64,000 nucleotides of DNA from Spartobacteria bacterium (GTDB taxonomy: Bacteria > Verrucomicrobiota > Verrucomicrobiia > Chthoniobacterales > UBA10450): assembly GCA_003134785.1 (NCBI GenBank), contig PLCN01000002.1, forward strand, positions 219 to 64,218, given 5' to 3'. A program made the translations under genes and the position numbers. Positions 9,347 to 18,663 of the stretch are shown here, piece after piece; the stretch's first letter is position 1, and each line of letters begins with the position of its first letter. The notes under the pieces were generated by a model, which did not search any database, was not told the DNA's origin, and saw only the letters and a list, made by a program, of their open reading frames with translations.

Positions 9347-11701
9347 GTGATACCTGAGGAAAATTTGCGGCTAAACCGGTTTGGGTACGAGGCCCTCGCC
9401 ATGGCCGGCCTATTATTGCTGGTTGCTTTGCGTTTCTTTCCCTCGATCGCGGATGGTCGGCTTTATGGACCTTACCAAGATAATGTTTTTTCCTACGGGC
9501 CGATGTTTTCGGAAACTGCGCGGCTGGCTCTGCATGGAACATTTCCTTATTATCTACCGAGTTTTGGCACCGGGTTTCCTCTCTATCAAAGCCCGCATTA
9601 CTCCGTTTGTTATCCATTCTATTTTTTCGGTCTGCTCGACTATGGCGGCCCGCTCCAATCTCTCTACACGCTGACGCATTTGAGCATGTTCCATCGTTTT
9701 CTATTCGCGATGAACTTATACATCATGCTCCGCTGCGCTCAGATTTCGCCGTTCGCGGCACTCACGAGCGCTTCGATAGGAGTTTTCGCGACGAACACTG
9801 AATTGTACGCGAACTGGATCACGATGGCTGCCAGCTACACCTGGATGCCTTTGTTTGTAGGCGGTGCAATTTTAGTCCTGCGATTTCCCGGTCGATTTCT
9901 AGGTATTCTGGTGCTTGGCGGCTCCGCCGGAATGATTGCGCTTGCCAGCGCGTCCCAGTCAATCGCACACGCGCTATTTTTTTCTGTGATCTTCTTTGGC
10001 GTTGGAGTTATTTGGATTTTTCGCAACCATGGCTTGGAATCAGCTCTCCGGGTCGCGATGTCGCTCGCGGCGGCGGCAGGCGTTGCCTTCGGACTCGCGG
10101 CGGTCACGGCAATCCCGGTATATCTGGGCATCCGGGAAATGATTCGATTTGTTGGCAACGAGTTCGTGCTCGGCCATCAAAGTCTACCGTGGGGAAATTT
10201 CATCCGTTACCAAATGATGATTGGTGAACTTCCCGGGATTTTGGTCAAACCCGCGTGGATCAATATCGTCGGGAGCCCATATGTCGGCCCACTCGGTGTG
10301 GCGGGCGTGGTTTTCGCGCTTCTATTTTTCCGACGACTTCATCCGATGGAGCGGTTGTTCGTCTGCCTGATCGGAGGCATCGGAATATATGCTTTGTTGT
10401 CCGCCTGCGGGACTCATCTGGGATTCGCCTACCTCAATTATTATCTTCCACTCATCAACAAGAGTCGGGAACCAGGGCGTCATTTGGTTCTCTTTGTGAT
10501 TTCCGTCGTTTTTCTCGCTGGATTCGGATTCGACCAAGTCTGTCAGGTCCTCCGGAAACGCGAAGCCGACTGTAAACAACGCAACCGTGCGTGGCTTGCC
10601 GTACTTGCAATGCTTCTGATTGGTATAGGTGTTGTGGCCTGGGAGTTGTGGGCGAGTTCACCCCTGGCACATGGCGGCTGGCTTGTTCTGATCCTTGCGC
10701 CCGTCGTCGGGCTAATCGGTTTGGTCTTCCGAATCAAGGCAACGCCAATTTTGGCGCTTGCCGCAATTCTTGCTTCGGTCGCCTCCGCTGTTTCCCCACC
10801 ACGAACACGCAATCTTTATCGCTCAGGATATGCGGATCAGGAAAATCTCCGCAGCCTGGAAGTTCTCTCGGCTATTCGACAAAAAATCGAGCCCGGAAAT
10901 TTCCGATTAGATTTTGAGGATAGGAAATTCCGTGTTGACTGGTGGGGGATGAACGCAAGCTATTTTGGGTACGACAGCTTTCATACCTTCCTCGAAACCC
11001 AGCCGTATGATCAGTTCCGTTTCAGTCAGCAGCGCCAAATCCCTTATCTGCGTGCGATGATGGGGGCGCGGTACGTCCTTTGTAGGGAGGAAGAAAAGCC
11101 GACGGACCCCGGGGCACAATTGCGGCTCGAAGTGCAGGGCTGCAAGCTTTTTGAGAATCCAGTATATATGGACCGGCTGGCCTTGGTCCACACATTAGCG
11201 GGAACGTTTAAGAGCGAAAACCAATTCATCGCGGAGGCCGGCCGAGGCTTCGATTTTCTCGGAAGCGCTTATATCCAAGAGAACGATGCGCCACGCCTGA
11301 AGGGATTTCTTTCCACGATACCGACGGAGAGAGGCGCAACGAATGACCGGCTTTACTTCATTAAAAACTCATTGAATCGCGTCGCAGCCGCGATCGAGTC
11401 CTCTCAACCCGGCGTGCTCGTACTTAATGAATGGTTTATTTCCGCGTGGAAGGCGACCGTCAACGGGGACTCAAAGGCAATCGTTCGAATCAATCAATGG
11501 CAGCTCGGAGTACCTGTGCAGGCAGGAAAGAATTTAGTTGAGTTTACTTATCGTCCTTCCGTTTTTTGGGTTTTACTGATGCTTAACCGCGTAACGTGGT
11601 TGCTGCTGGCGTTTTTCGTGCTGCAGCGCACGGTGCGTCTTTCCTATGCTCTGCTTTGGAAGCACGTTGCCAATCTTGGCAACGATGGCCCGAAGAAATG
11701 A
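9347..11701 (+). CDS. YfhO-like polytopic membrane protein
   Basis: The protein is large and strongly hydrophobic (784 residues from GTG 9347). The frame can be extended to 9245 or shortened to ATG 9401. I chose the GTG because the first membrane helix (LAMAGLLLLVALRFF) follows soon after, and the extra upstream part overlaps a remnant on the other strand. About a dozen membrane segments are followed by a roughly 250-residue exterior domain and a final helix (FWVLLMLNRVTWLLLAFFVL). The tail VLVLNEWFISAWKATVNG is the hallmark of the bacterial YfhO membrane family (PF09586). Members are linked to glycosylation of lipoteichoic acid or other surface polymers using lipid-linked sugars. Inferred: transfer of a sugar on the outer face of the inner membrane. 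Confidence 0.75.
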   Translation: MIPEENLRLNRFGYEALAMAGLLLLVALRFFPSIADGRLYGPYQDNVFSYGPMFSETARLALHGTFPYYLPSFGTGFPLYQSPHYSVCYPFYFFGLLDYGGPLQSLYTLTHLSMFHRFLFAMNLYIMLRCAQISPFAALTSASIGVFATNTELYANWITMAASYTWMPLFVGGAILVLRFPGRFLGILVLGGSAGMIALASASQSIAHALFFSVIFFGVGVIWIFRNHGLESALRVAMSLAAAAGVAFGLAAVTAIPVYLGIREMIRFVGNEFVLGHQSLPWGNFIRYQMMIGELPGILVKPAWINIVGSPYVGPLGVAGVVFALLFFRRLHPMERLFVCLIGGIGIYALLSACGTHLGFAYLNYYLPLINKSREPGRHLVLFVISVVFLAGFGFDQVCQVLRKREADCKQRNRAWLAVLAMLLIGIGVVAWELWASSPLAHGGWLVLILAPVVGLIGLVFRIKATPILALAAILASVASAVSPPRTRNLYRSGYADQENLRSLEVLSAIRQKIEPGNFRLDFEDRKFRVDWWGMNASYFGYDSFHTFLETQPYDQFRFSQQRQIPYLRAMMGARYVLCREEEKPTDPGAQLRLEVQGCKLFENPVYMDRLALVHTLAGTFKSENQFIAEAGRGFDFLGSAYIQENDAPRLKGFLSTIPTERGATNDRLYFIKNSLNRVAAAIESSQPGVLVLNEWFISAWKATVNGDSKAIVRINQWQLGVPVQAGKNLVEFTYRPSVFWVLLMLNRVTWLLLAFFVLQRTVRLSYALLWKHVANLGNDGPKK

Positions 11702-11904
11702 AAGAGAATCGACCTGGGACATCGGCGGAAGCGAATGGTGCTTAACTTTCGCATCAATCATCGCAGTGTTTACGATGATCTTTGCGGCCATTGCAGCGTG
11801 GCCAGTGATCCATTGTGGAATTTACCATCCTTTGTGGGCTACTTTGTGGTCCAGCGGGGTTGGCATCTCACCTAACGTGGATCGCTTCTCGTCTAAGCGA
11901 TATG

Positions 11905-12822
11905 TTAGGGCTGTTTCTGGGCGTGCCGCTGCGAAGTCATTTCCGCCGAACTCTTGATTGACGCCAGCGCGTTGTCCGGAACCGAGCCGAAGTAGCATGA
12001 TCGATAAAACGGTGCTTGAAAGATCCACCCGCGAATTGCTTTGTACTCAGCATGAAAAACAGCAATCACATCTTGGCTGGAATTCGTTGCGACTCCTCCA
12101 TGAACCTGATGGAAGGTGCCTTCACCCAGCAAAGTAACCACCGTCACTTTAGGCAGCTGAACAGCACGCAAAAGCGTGTCCAAATTGACGAAGCCCCCAC
12201 CGGGAGTTTGGAACCTTTCGTCGAACCCTCCCATCTCTTTCCACAGCTCCCTGCGCATAAATATGGCATTGCTCTCGCTCATGGGACTAAACCAACCATT
12301 CTTAGAGGAGCCAGAAAAAACGGAAATATCGAAGAGACGATAGCCGTCTTCCATCCAGCGCGACTTCGCAAGCAATTGATCCTCCTGCTCTTTGTTATAG
12401 CCTTCCAATATGCTCTCCATTTGAACCTTAGGCCCAAGATGGAACCCCAGGGTCAATATGACCACTCTATCGCACAGTTTGGAAGCTTGTAACGCGGTCG
12501 AAATGATTCCCGGTGAGACGAGACGCGCCCCGTCGATCAGGACGCCGATCAAGTCACTTCCGGCCTCGGCGATGCCATGATTGACGGCTCGAGCTGGCGA
12601 TGGTGACGGCGAGGCGATTGTTATCACTCTTAGATCGGTAACCCATCTCCTACAGTCCGTCTCGCTGAACGGTTCAGTGGATCCGTTATCGATCACGACA
12701 ATTTCATAGTCCGACTCTTGCACACCTCGCTGCATCGTCGGGGAAAGGGAGCGGATAGTGCGCGGGAGTTCCCTTTGCATGTTGTAGGAACAAAGGACGA
12801 TGCTTGCTTTACGATTCATCAC
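11905..12822 (-). CDS. GT2-like glycosyltransferase, paralogue of the fusion protein
   Basis: This 305-residue protein matches residues 24-300 of the fusion protein at 4339-6123 nearly throughout: IVLCSYNMQRELPRTIRSL, VIDNGS, LIGVLIDGAR, VILTLGFHLG, ESNAIFMRRELWKEMGGFD, TPGGGFVNLDTLLRAV and GEGTFHQVHGGVATN all recur. Like that protein it has IDGAR where DxD is usual. It lacks the methyltransferase half and ends soon after the shared region with a divergent tail. Its ATG overlaps the stop of the sulfotransferase gene by four bases (ATGA, 12819-12822), so the two are co-translated. Inferred: a glycosyltransferase acting on a related acceptor, perhaps yielding the residue sulfated by its partner. 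Confidence 0.75.
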   Translation of the reverse strand: MMNRKASIVLCSYNMQRELPRTIRSLSPTMQRGVQESDYEIVVIDNGSTEPFSETDCRRWVTDLRVITIASPSPSPARAVNHGIAEAGSDLIGVLIDGARLVSPGIISTALQASKLCDRVVILTLGFHLGPKVQMESILEGYNKEQEDQLLAKSRWMEDGYRLFDISVFSGSSKNGWFSPMSESNAIFMRRELWKEMGGFDERFQTPGGGFVNLDTLLRAVQLPKVTVVTLLGEGTFHQVHGGVATNSSQDVIAVFHAEYKAIRGWIFQAPFYRSCYFGSVPDNALASIKSSAEMTSQRHAQKQP

Positions 12823-13721
12823 TTTGCATTAGACTTCAGAAGATCATGTTCGGCACGAGAGCGAAGCGACAACCCAAAGTCTCGTTCCAAGTCATCTATG
12901 CTTTCGGAGGCGAGGGCCCGAATTCGCTCTTCCGTCTTCCAACTTAGCCTCAACGGTTGAGAGGCAAAACCAAGCAGCGTATCGACCTGTCCGATAAGCG
13001 CAACTCCGGCCCGCTTTTTCTCTTCCAGTAGATCGTGCCGATTAAAAATGCGAAGAAGCTCGACACCGGCCTCGCCTAGAGTACGATTTGCATATAAGCT
13101 CGCACCCTCAGCATATTCCACCCCAAGCGAGGTTAGGAAGGCGCGGACGGTATCACCATGGTAAGCGAAGGGTACCGCGGTACCGTGCCCCAAAACACCA
13201 TCCACATCCCTGAGGAAACCGATATAGTCCAAATGCTTTGAAAACCAATGATCATCAAGCATTTCATTAACGGAAAGATCCCGCCCACAGCAGGAAATAC
13301 AGCCGCGCGGATTTTTAAGCATTTGGATGTAACTGCTTCGAACAAACGAAACGGGGTCCCTAAACCAAACCCAAACGCTGACGGAGAACCTGTCGACCAG
13401 TGAGGCAAGCGCGTGGCGACCAGCCGCCGCAAAATCCCACCAGTGATTGAATAGACCTTCTGTAGAAAGAATGATGGTGTGTGTGTCCGGGTTAACTTCG
13501 GCTAGAACTTCCTCCATTTTCCCCCTGAATTGACCCCCGTTGCCGGCTAACAAAGCATCGACGATCCACTGGTGTTTGGGCTTTTGATCTGGGGCCATTT
13601 CGGCTCGCGGATAAAGGATGCCCTCGTGAAGAAGCGCTGCACGGTGTCTATCGAGATACCTTTGCAAGGAGGTCGTTCCTGTCTTAGGGGAGCCTGCGTG
13701 CAAAATTAGTTTCTGAAGCAT
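12819..13721 (-). CDS. Sulfotransferase-like protein
   Basis: The protein has 300 residues. LILHAGSPKTGTTSLQRYL (residues 5-23) is the PAPS-binding P-loop of the sulfotransferase superfamily. WVWFRDPVSFVRSSYIQML around residue 140 is the 3'-phosphate contact (Arg...Ser). It is distinct in sequence from the sulfotransferase at the left edge of the window. Overlap with the downstream GT2 gene (ATGA) argues for an operon of two. Known family role: sulfation of carbohydrates with PAPS. Inferred target: the polysaccharide made by this locus. No signal peptide is visible, so it is cytosolic. Confidence 0.75.
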   Translation of the reverse strand: MLQKLILHAGSPKTGTTSLQRYLDRHRAALLHEGILYPRAEMAPDQKPKHQWIVDALLAGNGGQFRGKMEEVLAEVNPDTHTIILSTEGLFNHWWDFAAAGRHALASLVDRFSVSVWVWFRDPVSFVRSSYIQMLKNPRGCISCCGRDLSVNEMLDDHWFSKHLDYIGFLRDVDGVLGHGTAVPFAYHGDTVRAFLTSLGVEYAEGASLYANRTLGEAGVELLRIFNRHDLLEEKKRAGVALIGQVDTLLGFASQPLRLSWKTEERIRALASESIDDLERDFGLSLRSRAEHDLLKSNAK

Positions 13722-14149
13722 GGTGCTCTGTTTTTGCGATGAGGGTAAGAACGTTTCATGCCGGGAAGCAACATCGAGTGCGAAGTACTGGCGATTCTTC
13801 AGCCATGGGCGGATACGGCATGATACGTCAAACTCGCCTGTTACACCATTTTCGAATCCGATGCCAATTGTGTCTACTTCCTTCGGGAGTCAATGCGAGA
13901 AGTTCACAGTTTCTTCGCAGGTATTCATTCTTCATTTCTGCGTGGTATATCGTCTTAACGATGCCGTGATTGGGTACGGCCAAATTCCATTCATGCCGAG
14001 CGTCGCTTTGCCTTGAATCCCGTTTCTAGTACTTTGACGCTTGAGCACGAATCACTGGTAGTGTAAAAGAGGTCAACATCCATGCTATGGGGAGCACATG
14101 GCCAAACTAACCCGCAACCCGACATGATGGAAATAAAGGGGAGGCTTAC
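13722..14149. other. Intergenic stretch between divergent genes
   Basis: It lies between the divergently read sulfotransferase and 2OG-oxygenase genes, so both promoters should be here. Open frames in it have no recognisable motif. The only feature I can support is the purine-rich ribosome site AAGGGGAGG just before the oxygenase start. Confidence 0.45.
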
Positions 14150-14941
14150 GTGAACGGTGGCGATTCCAGGAAAAAAGCAGCCGAGCCTGTGAAAGAAGCT
14201 GTAGAAACGTCCTATATCATTCAGCCGTTCGATCGGACGAATCTGTCGACTCTGATGGCCATCGAAGACTACGCGAGCGCGGCGCCATTCCCCCATCTTG
14301 TGATCGACAATCTTTTCAACGCAAGGGCTCTCGACCGCGTGTTGGACGAGTGGCCCAATGTCAAAACAGCCGACCTAATCCACCACAACGATGGGACTTA
14401 CTCCAAGGACAAATACGCTTCCACCTACCGCACACAATATGGAGCCTACAGTCGTTTCTTTTTGACGTGTCTTGGGGAGCCTCTGTTCCTGGAAGCTCTG
14501 GAAAGGGTGACCGGGATCGTAGGACTCATCCCCGACCCGTATTGGCGAGGCGGCGGACTTCATTTCACTCGTGCAGGCGGAAGACTTGCCGTCCACGCCG
14601 ATTTCAACAAACACTTCAAATATCAGCTCGATCGGAGGCTGAATTTGATTGTTTACCTTAATCATGGTTGGACAGATGAAAATCAAGGCTGGCTCGAACT
14701 GTGGGACCGCGAAATGAAATCGTGTGTGAAGCGCATCTTGCCCGTTTTCAACCGAACCGTGATTTTCTCGACAACGGATTTCTCGTACCATGGACAACCA
14801 GAGCCGATCCAAGGACCGCCTGATATGTTTCGTAGGTCCCTAGCGCTTTATTATTACTCGAATGGGAGACCGGCCGAAGAAGTGTCCGGTCGTGATCCCG
14901 GCGCGACCCTTTGGCAGCGGAGACCCGGCGTTGGCTATTAG
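14150..14941 (+). CDS. 2-oxoglutarate/Fe(II)-dependent oxygenase
   Basis: The protein has 263 residues from a GTG start preceded by AAGGGGAGG at ideal spacing. The iron ligands are visible: HAD in LAVHADFNKH (His149, Asp151) and the distal His in TTDFSYHGQPEPI (His214), followed by FRRSLALYYYSNGR, whose Arg228/229 would bind the 2-oxoglutarate carboxylate. This order fits the prolyl-hydroxylase-like 2OG-Fe(II) superfamily (PF13640 type). Members in polysaccharide loci hydroxylate sugars or lipid/peptide substituents. The substrate here is unknown. It stands alone on the plus strand with long noncoding flanks. Confidence 0.8.
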   Translation: MNGGDSRKKAAEPVKEAVETSYIIQPFDRTNLSTLMAIEDYASAAPFPHLVIDNLFNARALDRVLDEWPNVKTADLIHHNDGTYSKDKYASTYRTQYGAYSRFFLTCLGEPLFLEALERVTGIVGLIPDPYWRGGGLHFTRAGGRLAVHADFNKHFKYQLDRRLNLIVYLNHGWTDENQGWLELWDREMKSCVKRILPVFNRTVIFSTTDFSYHGQPEPIQGPPDMFRRSLALYYYSNGRPAEEVSGRDPGATLWQRRPGVGY

Positions 14942-15532
14942 CGCACGCATACCTAAAGTCTCTCTTCAGTCTCCCACCACGGCTTCGGGCACGGCGCATA
15001 GAGCTACCCGGGCACGATGAAGCTGGCGTAGAGCCAAGGTCTCCCGTTTCATGGCAGAAATCGCATCACGCCGCCGGCCCGCAATTCGAACCCGGGCGTC
15101 AGAGAACTATGAGGCGTTTGGTTGAATGTAACGGCGCTAGCCAGCAGGCTCTGCATAGGTGTGAAGAACGGCATCATTTGAAATGGTGTTGACGTAGGAC
15201 CCACTCTTAAATTCCTTGCCATTGCCTAGCTTCGGCAGCGGCAAGAATGGCCTCGGCAACTCTCCCAATCTCAGCTGCGCCGATATCGATAAAACGGTAC
15301 CCAACGTCGAGCGAGTGAGCGCATCGGTCGTGGGCACGGTGGCGCGAGGGAACGTGGACCGCCGCGACTGCCGCCGTTGGACGACTTTCCACTGCCGTTT
15401 GAAATCGTTTTGAAGTATCATGGGGAAGGCCGTTCCGGCGCCGGCCCCAAGATCGTCCACTTCGCCGTCATTGGTTATCGGAGCTTTTCCCGGGCACCGC
15501 TTATCGCACTGATCTTTGCGGTTCTTCAATGG
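14942..15532. other. Long stretch with no intact gene; possible decayed coding traces
   Basis: No convincing intact gene is present. On the minus strand a short frame ends ...LDVGYRFIDIGAAEIGRVAE near 15240-15300 and reads like part of a real protein, and a 20-base tract at 15438-15457 is identical to one inside the remnant at 8997-9016. These hints suggest an eroded gene, but its family was not recognised. Confidence 0.35.
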
Positions 15533-16516
15533 TTACGGCGCATGGAGGACGTGGCGTGGAGGAATTTGAAACCGCACCAGATACCAAATGCCACCAGGCA
15601 GACTCCAGAGCAAATCGTTTGCCACCAGGGTAAGGGACCATGCGATCGCGATTTCTCGCGCGCCGCTTTCGGGGTGACCGCTGAGGGTGAGGCCCATCTG
15701 AGTGAAGTAAGCGATCAGTAATAATTCCCGCAGTCCGTGACCGTTGATAGTCACCGGTAACATAACGAGAAAGATCACCACCGGCACGATAACCAGAACC
15801 TGTAGATAAGTGATCGATATCCCGAGGGCCCGGGCGAAAAAATAGGCAATGAGGAAGTTAACGAGATGGATGGCAAAGGCCAACAAGACTGCCGCCAGCA
15901 AACTCCGGTTGAAGGAGAAATTGGTCTTCGCTGCGATGAGGGTTCGGACCAGCCGCCCGCCCCAGAAGGTCGAGCGCAGCATGCGGAACAATAAGCCGGC
16001 GGCCACCGCCACGACTGCCAGAAAAAGAAGAATCCAGGAAAGCGTCCTAACGGACAGAGAGTGCGCCGAAAGCACGCGCAATGGAACGGGATCAATGATC
16101 ATGGCGATAACCGCGAGGACAAGGAGCGCCAGCAAAGCACTGAGCCGATCAACGAAGACGGTTGCGGCGGCGGCGGCCTTTCGATCCGGCACGAGCCGGC
16201 ACACCTGATAAATCTTCACCACGTCTCCGCCCGTGCTGCCAGGCAGGAACGAGTTAAAGAATTGACCAGCCCAGGTCAGAGAAAAGATGGTAGGGAATGG
16301 AAGCTCGATCTCTTGTTCTCGCAGGAAGATTTGCCAGCGCAGGGCCAGTCCAGCGATAAGGAGTGAAGTCAAAGCCCAGCCAGCCAGGGCCCATCCGGGA
16401 TGCAGACGGGTAAAGACCGCTCCGAGCGCGCCCCAGTCCACCTTGCGCAAAACAAAGGCGATCAGCCCGACCGAGATTAGGCCGCGGAAAAGGAATTGGA
16501 GCCGGCGCGCTGTCAG
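15533..16516 (-). CDS. AglD/UPF0104 (LPG synthase TM-like) membrane protein, CTG start
   Basis: About 327 residues with seven or eight membrane helices. DWGALGAVFTRLHPGWALAG, GQFFNSFLPGSTGGDVVKIY and LPVTINGHGLRELLLIAYF are the characteristic blocks of the PF03706 family (lysylphosphatidylglycerol synthase membrane region, flippase-like AglD). The frame has no ATG, GTG or TTG between the end of the upstream gene and the first helix. The best start is CTG at 16516-16514, which overlaps the upstream stop TGA as CTGA and follows AAGGA. A much earlier start would lie entirely inside the GT2 gene. Inferred: moves or helps handle the lipid-linked sugar made by the upstream GtrB-like enzyme, as the last gene of an eleven-gene operon. 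Confidence 0.75.
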   Translation of the reverse strand: MTARRLQFLFRGLISVGLIAFVLRKVDWGALGAVFTRLHPGWALAGWALTSLLIAGLALRWQIFLREQEIELPFPTIFSLTWAGQFFNSFLPGSTGGDVVKIYQVCRLVPDRKAAAAATVFVDRLSALLALLVLAVIAMIIDPVPLRVLSAHSLSVRTLSWILLFLAVVAVAAGLLFRMLRSTFWGGRLVRTLIAAKTNFSFNRSLLAAVLLAFAIHLVNFLIAYFFARALGISITYLQVLVIVPVVIFLVMLPVTINGHGLRELLLIAYFTQMGLTLSGHPESGAREIAIAWSLTLVANDLLWSLPGGIWYLVRFQIPPRHVLHAP

Positions 16517-17448
16517 AAGTTGATACGTTCCTTTTCCACCACGAGCGGGCGCCGGAGAACCTGGGTGTGGATAGCTCCGATATATTCGCCAAGGATGCCG
16601 ATGAAGAAAAGCTGGACCGACGAAAACAAAAAGAGGCCGATAACGATTGGAGCCTGGCCGACCGGAAAGCTGTACCAATTCACGAGCTTGTAGATAAAGT
16701 AACCGATAGCTATCAGCAAACTCAGCAAAGACATCGCGAAACCGAGCATAGCAGCGAGCCGCAAAGGCACCTTGGAATGGCTGGTCAGGCCAAGCATGGC
16801 CAGGTCATAAAGCGTGTAGAAATTATTCTTGGTAATGCCTCGGTAACGCTGCGGCTGGGTAAAGGGGATCTTCGCGCTTTCAAAGCCAATGTCCGAAATC
16901 AAGCCCCGGAAGTAAGGATAAGGGTCATCCAGTCCCCGAAGGATGTCGATGACCTGTTTGTCGTATAAGCCAAAGCCGGTGCTATGCGGAGTCAACTCGA
17001 TATCGGCCAGGCGTTTGACCGTGTTGTAGTAGGCGGTTCGAAGAAGATAGAAGAGGCGGGACTCGTTCGAGTCGGCCTTGACCGCGATTACGATCTTGTA
17101 TCCGGCCTCCCATTTGTCCACAAACTCCCTGATGAGACGCGGCGGGTCCTGAAGGTCCGAGGCCATCGCGATGACGGCGTCGCCGCTGGCCTGGGTCAGT
17201 GCATAAAACCCGGAACGAATCGCACCGAAGTTGCGCGCATTCACGATTACCTTCACCCGCTTATCCTGCGCTGCGAGCTTTCGTAAAATCGGCACCGTGT
17301 TATCCCGCGAAGCATTGTCGATGAAGATCATCTCAAACTCGTAGCGCTCCAGCTCATCGAACACCGCTTTGACCTGCGAGTAGAGTTCCTCAACATTGTC
17401 CTGCTCGTTGTAACAACCAGCAACAACGCTAATCATCTTCGTGGTCAT
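16513..17448 (-). CDS. GtrB/DPM1-like polyprenyl-phosphate glycosyltransferase
   Basis: The protein has 311 residues. The GT2 catalytic half runs from ISVVAGCYNEQDNVEEL through FIDNASRDNT, NFGAIRSGF and MASDLQDPPRLI (the DxD equivalent is D-L-Q-D, as in dolichol/undecaprenyl-phosphate glycosyltransferases) to GFGLYDKQVID. The C-terminal third has two membrane helices (LAAMLGFAMSLLSLLIAIGY and PIVIGLFLFSSVQLFFIG) ending in GEYIGAIHTQVLRRP, typical of GtrB, ArnC and PgaC-like enzymes. Known role: moves a sugar from a nucleotide donor to polyprenyl phosphate on the cytoplasmic face. Its start overlaps the upstream methyltransferase stop (ATGA). Inferred: loads the operon's unusual sugar onto the carrier lipid. 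Confidence 0.85.
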   Translation of the reverse strand: MTTKMISVVAGCYNEQDNVEELYSQVKAVFDELERYEFEMIFIDNASRDNTVPILRKLAAQDKRVKVIVNARNFGAIRSGFYALTQASGDAVIAMASDLQDPPRLIREFVDKWEAGYKIVIAVKADSNESRLFYLLRTAYYNTVKRLADIELTPHSTGFGLYDKQVIDILRGLDDPYPYFRGLISDIGFESAKIPFTQPQRYRGITKNNFYTLYDLAMLGLTSHSKVPLRLAAMLGFAMSLLSLLIAIGYFIYKLVNWYSFPVGQAPIVIGLFLFSSVQLFFIGILGEYIGAIHTQVLRRPLVVEKERINF

Positions 17449-18653
17449 GAGTGGGAAGTAACTGTCTTATACAGTAGGATCACTTCATTTGGTAGCCGAA
17501 GCTGCAGTTTGATCTGATCTTCGATTTCCGCTTGGAAGACTTGCGATGAAATCAGAATCCGTTCCGGACTCCCATTTAAGGCCGAAGGAGCGATCACCCG
17601 CTTGCCCTGAAGCTCCCTTTCTTGATAACCAGGATTTGAATCAATGAAAGCAACAACGTTCATCCGGCCGAAGGCTGTCGTTTCGATAAGATGCAGCGTG
17701 TGAGTTCCAACTCCCCAAACCAGAATCGGTTCCTGGGAGGAGACAAGCGTGTCGATCACTTGGGCAATGCGTCGTTCCGCCTGGGTAGATTCTTCAATAT
17801 ATCTTCGCAAGGCCGGCCCGGTTTCAAGGTCGACCTTGGGTTCGCCCTTCGGCGCAACGTCGGTCTGGCGGAAGAATCCGCAAACCACCGGCATCTTCGT
17901 GTTGGATGTGTGGTCTCGTGCCGTGCGGATGACTTCCACGGCCTCGAATCCTTTCCTCGCCATCAGGGCGATCAGGGAACTGCGGCTGAAGAAGTTAATG
18001 TGCTCGATGCTGAATTGTTGAAACGGCGCCCCGGGCCATTCGGCAAAACCGGCGACATCCGGGACCTCGAGATAAATCAGCCCGCCGGGGCGCAATACCG
18101 AACTCATGGAAGTGAGCGCGCCTTCGACGTCGCGGATGTGTTCGAGCACGCCAACCTGGATCAACAAGTCGAAAGGCTCTTCATTGTATGCAATCTCTTC
18201 CAGATCGGAATTGACTACCCTGATTCCATGCAGCCTGCGCGCTAGCTCGGCTGACGAAGGAGACTTGTCCATGCCCAGGAGTTGCGTGAAGCCCAGGTCC
18301 TTTAGCCGGCGCAATAATCCACCAGAGGCGCAGCCCATATCGAAGATGCGACTCTGCTTACCTGGCAGGTGCTTTGAAATGAACTGGGCAATATCGCGAA
18401 AGCGTTCTGTGTCGGATGCTGACTCTTCGCCGGCGCGCTGGTCGTGGGTGTATTTCGAAATCTCCCGGTAGTAAGCGCCGAACCATTTTTGATCGGGAAT
18501 ATTCTCCGCGTATGCGGTTCCGCATTTCCCGCACTGCGCCACGGCGTAACCGCGAAGTTGAAGTTGGCCGGAGAGGGGAAAAAATTTCTGCCGATAGAGA
18601 ACTTGCTTCCTGTCGCTAAGGCAAACCGGACAGGGTCTGGCAGGAAAGTTCAT
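17445..18653 (-). CDS. Zinc-ribbon class I C-methyltransferase-like protein
   Basis: The protein has 402 residues. The N-terminus holds four cysteines (Cys8, Cys11, Cys41, Cys44) as in the zinc-binding domain that precedes sugar C-methyltransferases. The SAM domain follows: RIFDMGCASGGLLRRL near residue 103, VGVLEHIRDVEGAL and LRPGGLIYLEVPD, then QFSIEHINFFS. The last 130 residues (EPILVWGVGTHTLHLIETT...) form a second Rossmann-like domain as in the Methyltransf_14 tail of TylC3/NovU-type enzymes. Known family chemistry: methylation at carbon of NDP-keto-deoxysugars. Inferred: methylation of the operon's sugar or of the glycan. It is followed by GT2 with an ATGA overlap. Confidence 0.8.
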   Translation of the reverse strand: MNFPARPCPVCLSDRKQVLYRQKFFPLSGQLQLRGYAVAQCGKCGTAYAENIPDQKWFGAYYREISKYTHDQRAGEESASDTERFRDIAQFISKHLPGKQSRIFDMGCASGGLLRRLKDLGFTQLLGMDKSPSSAELARRLHGIRVVNSDLEEIAYNEEPFDLLIQVGVLEHIRDVEGALTSMSSVLRPGGLIYLEVPDVAGFAEWPGAPFQQFSIEHINFFSRSSLIALMARKGFEAVEVIRTARDHTSNTKMPVVCGFFRQTDVAPKGEPKVDLETGPALRRYIEESTQAERRIAQVIDTLVSSQEPILVWGVGTHTLHLIETTAFGRMNVVAFIDSNPGYQERELQGKRVIAPSALNGSPERILISSQVFQAEIEDQIKLQLRLPNEVILLYKTVTSHS

Positions 18654-18663
18654 GATAAGTGAT

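Noticed and set aside
15137-15529. 130-codon minus-strand frame as a gene
   Set aside because: No recognisable domain and a mixed composition; kept only as a possible decayed trace in the intergenic entry.
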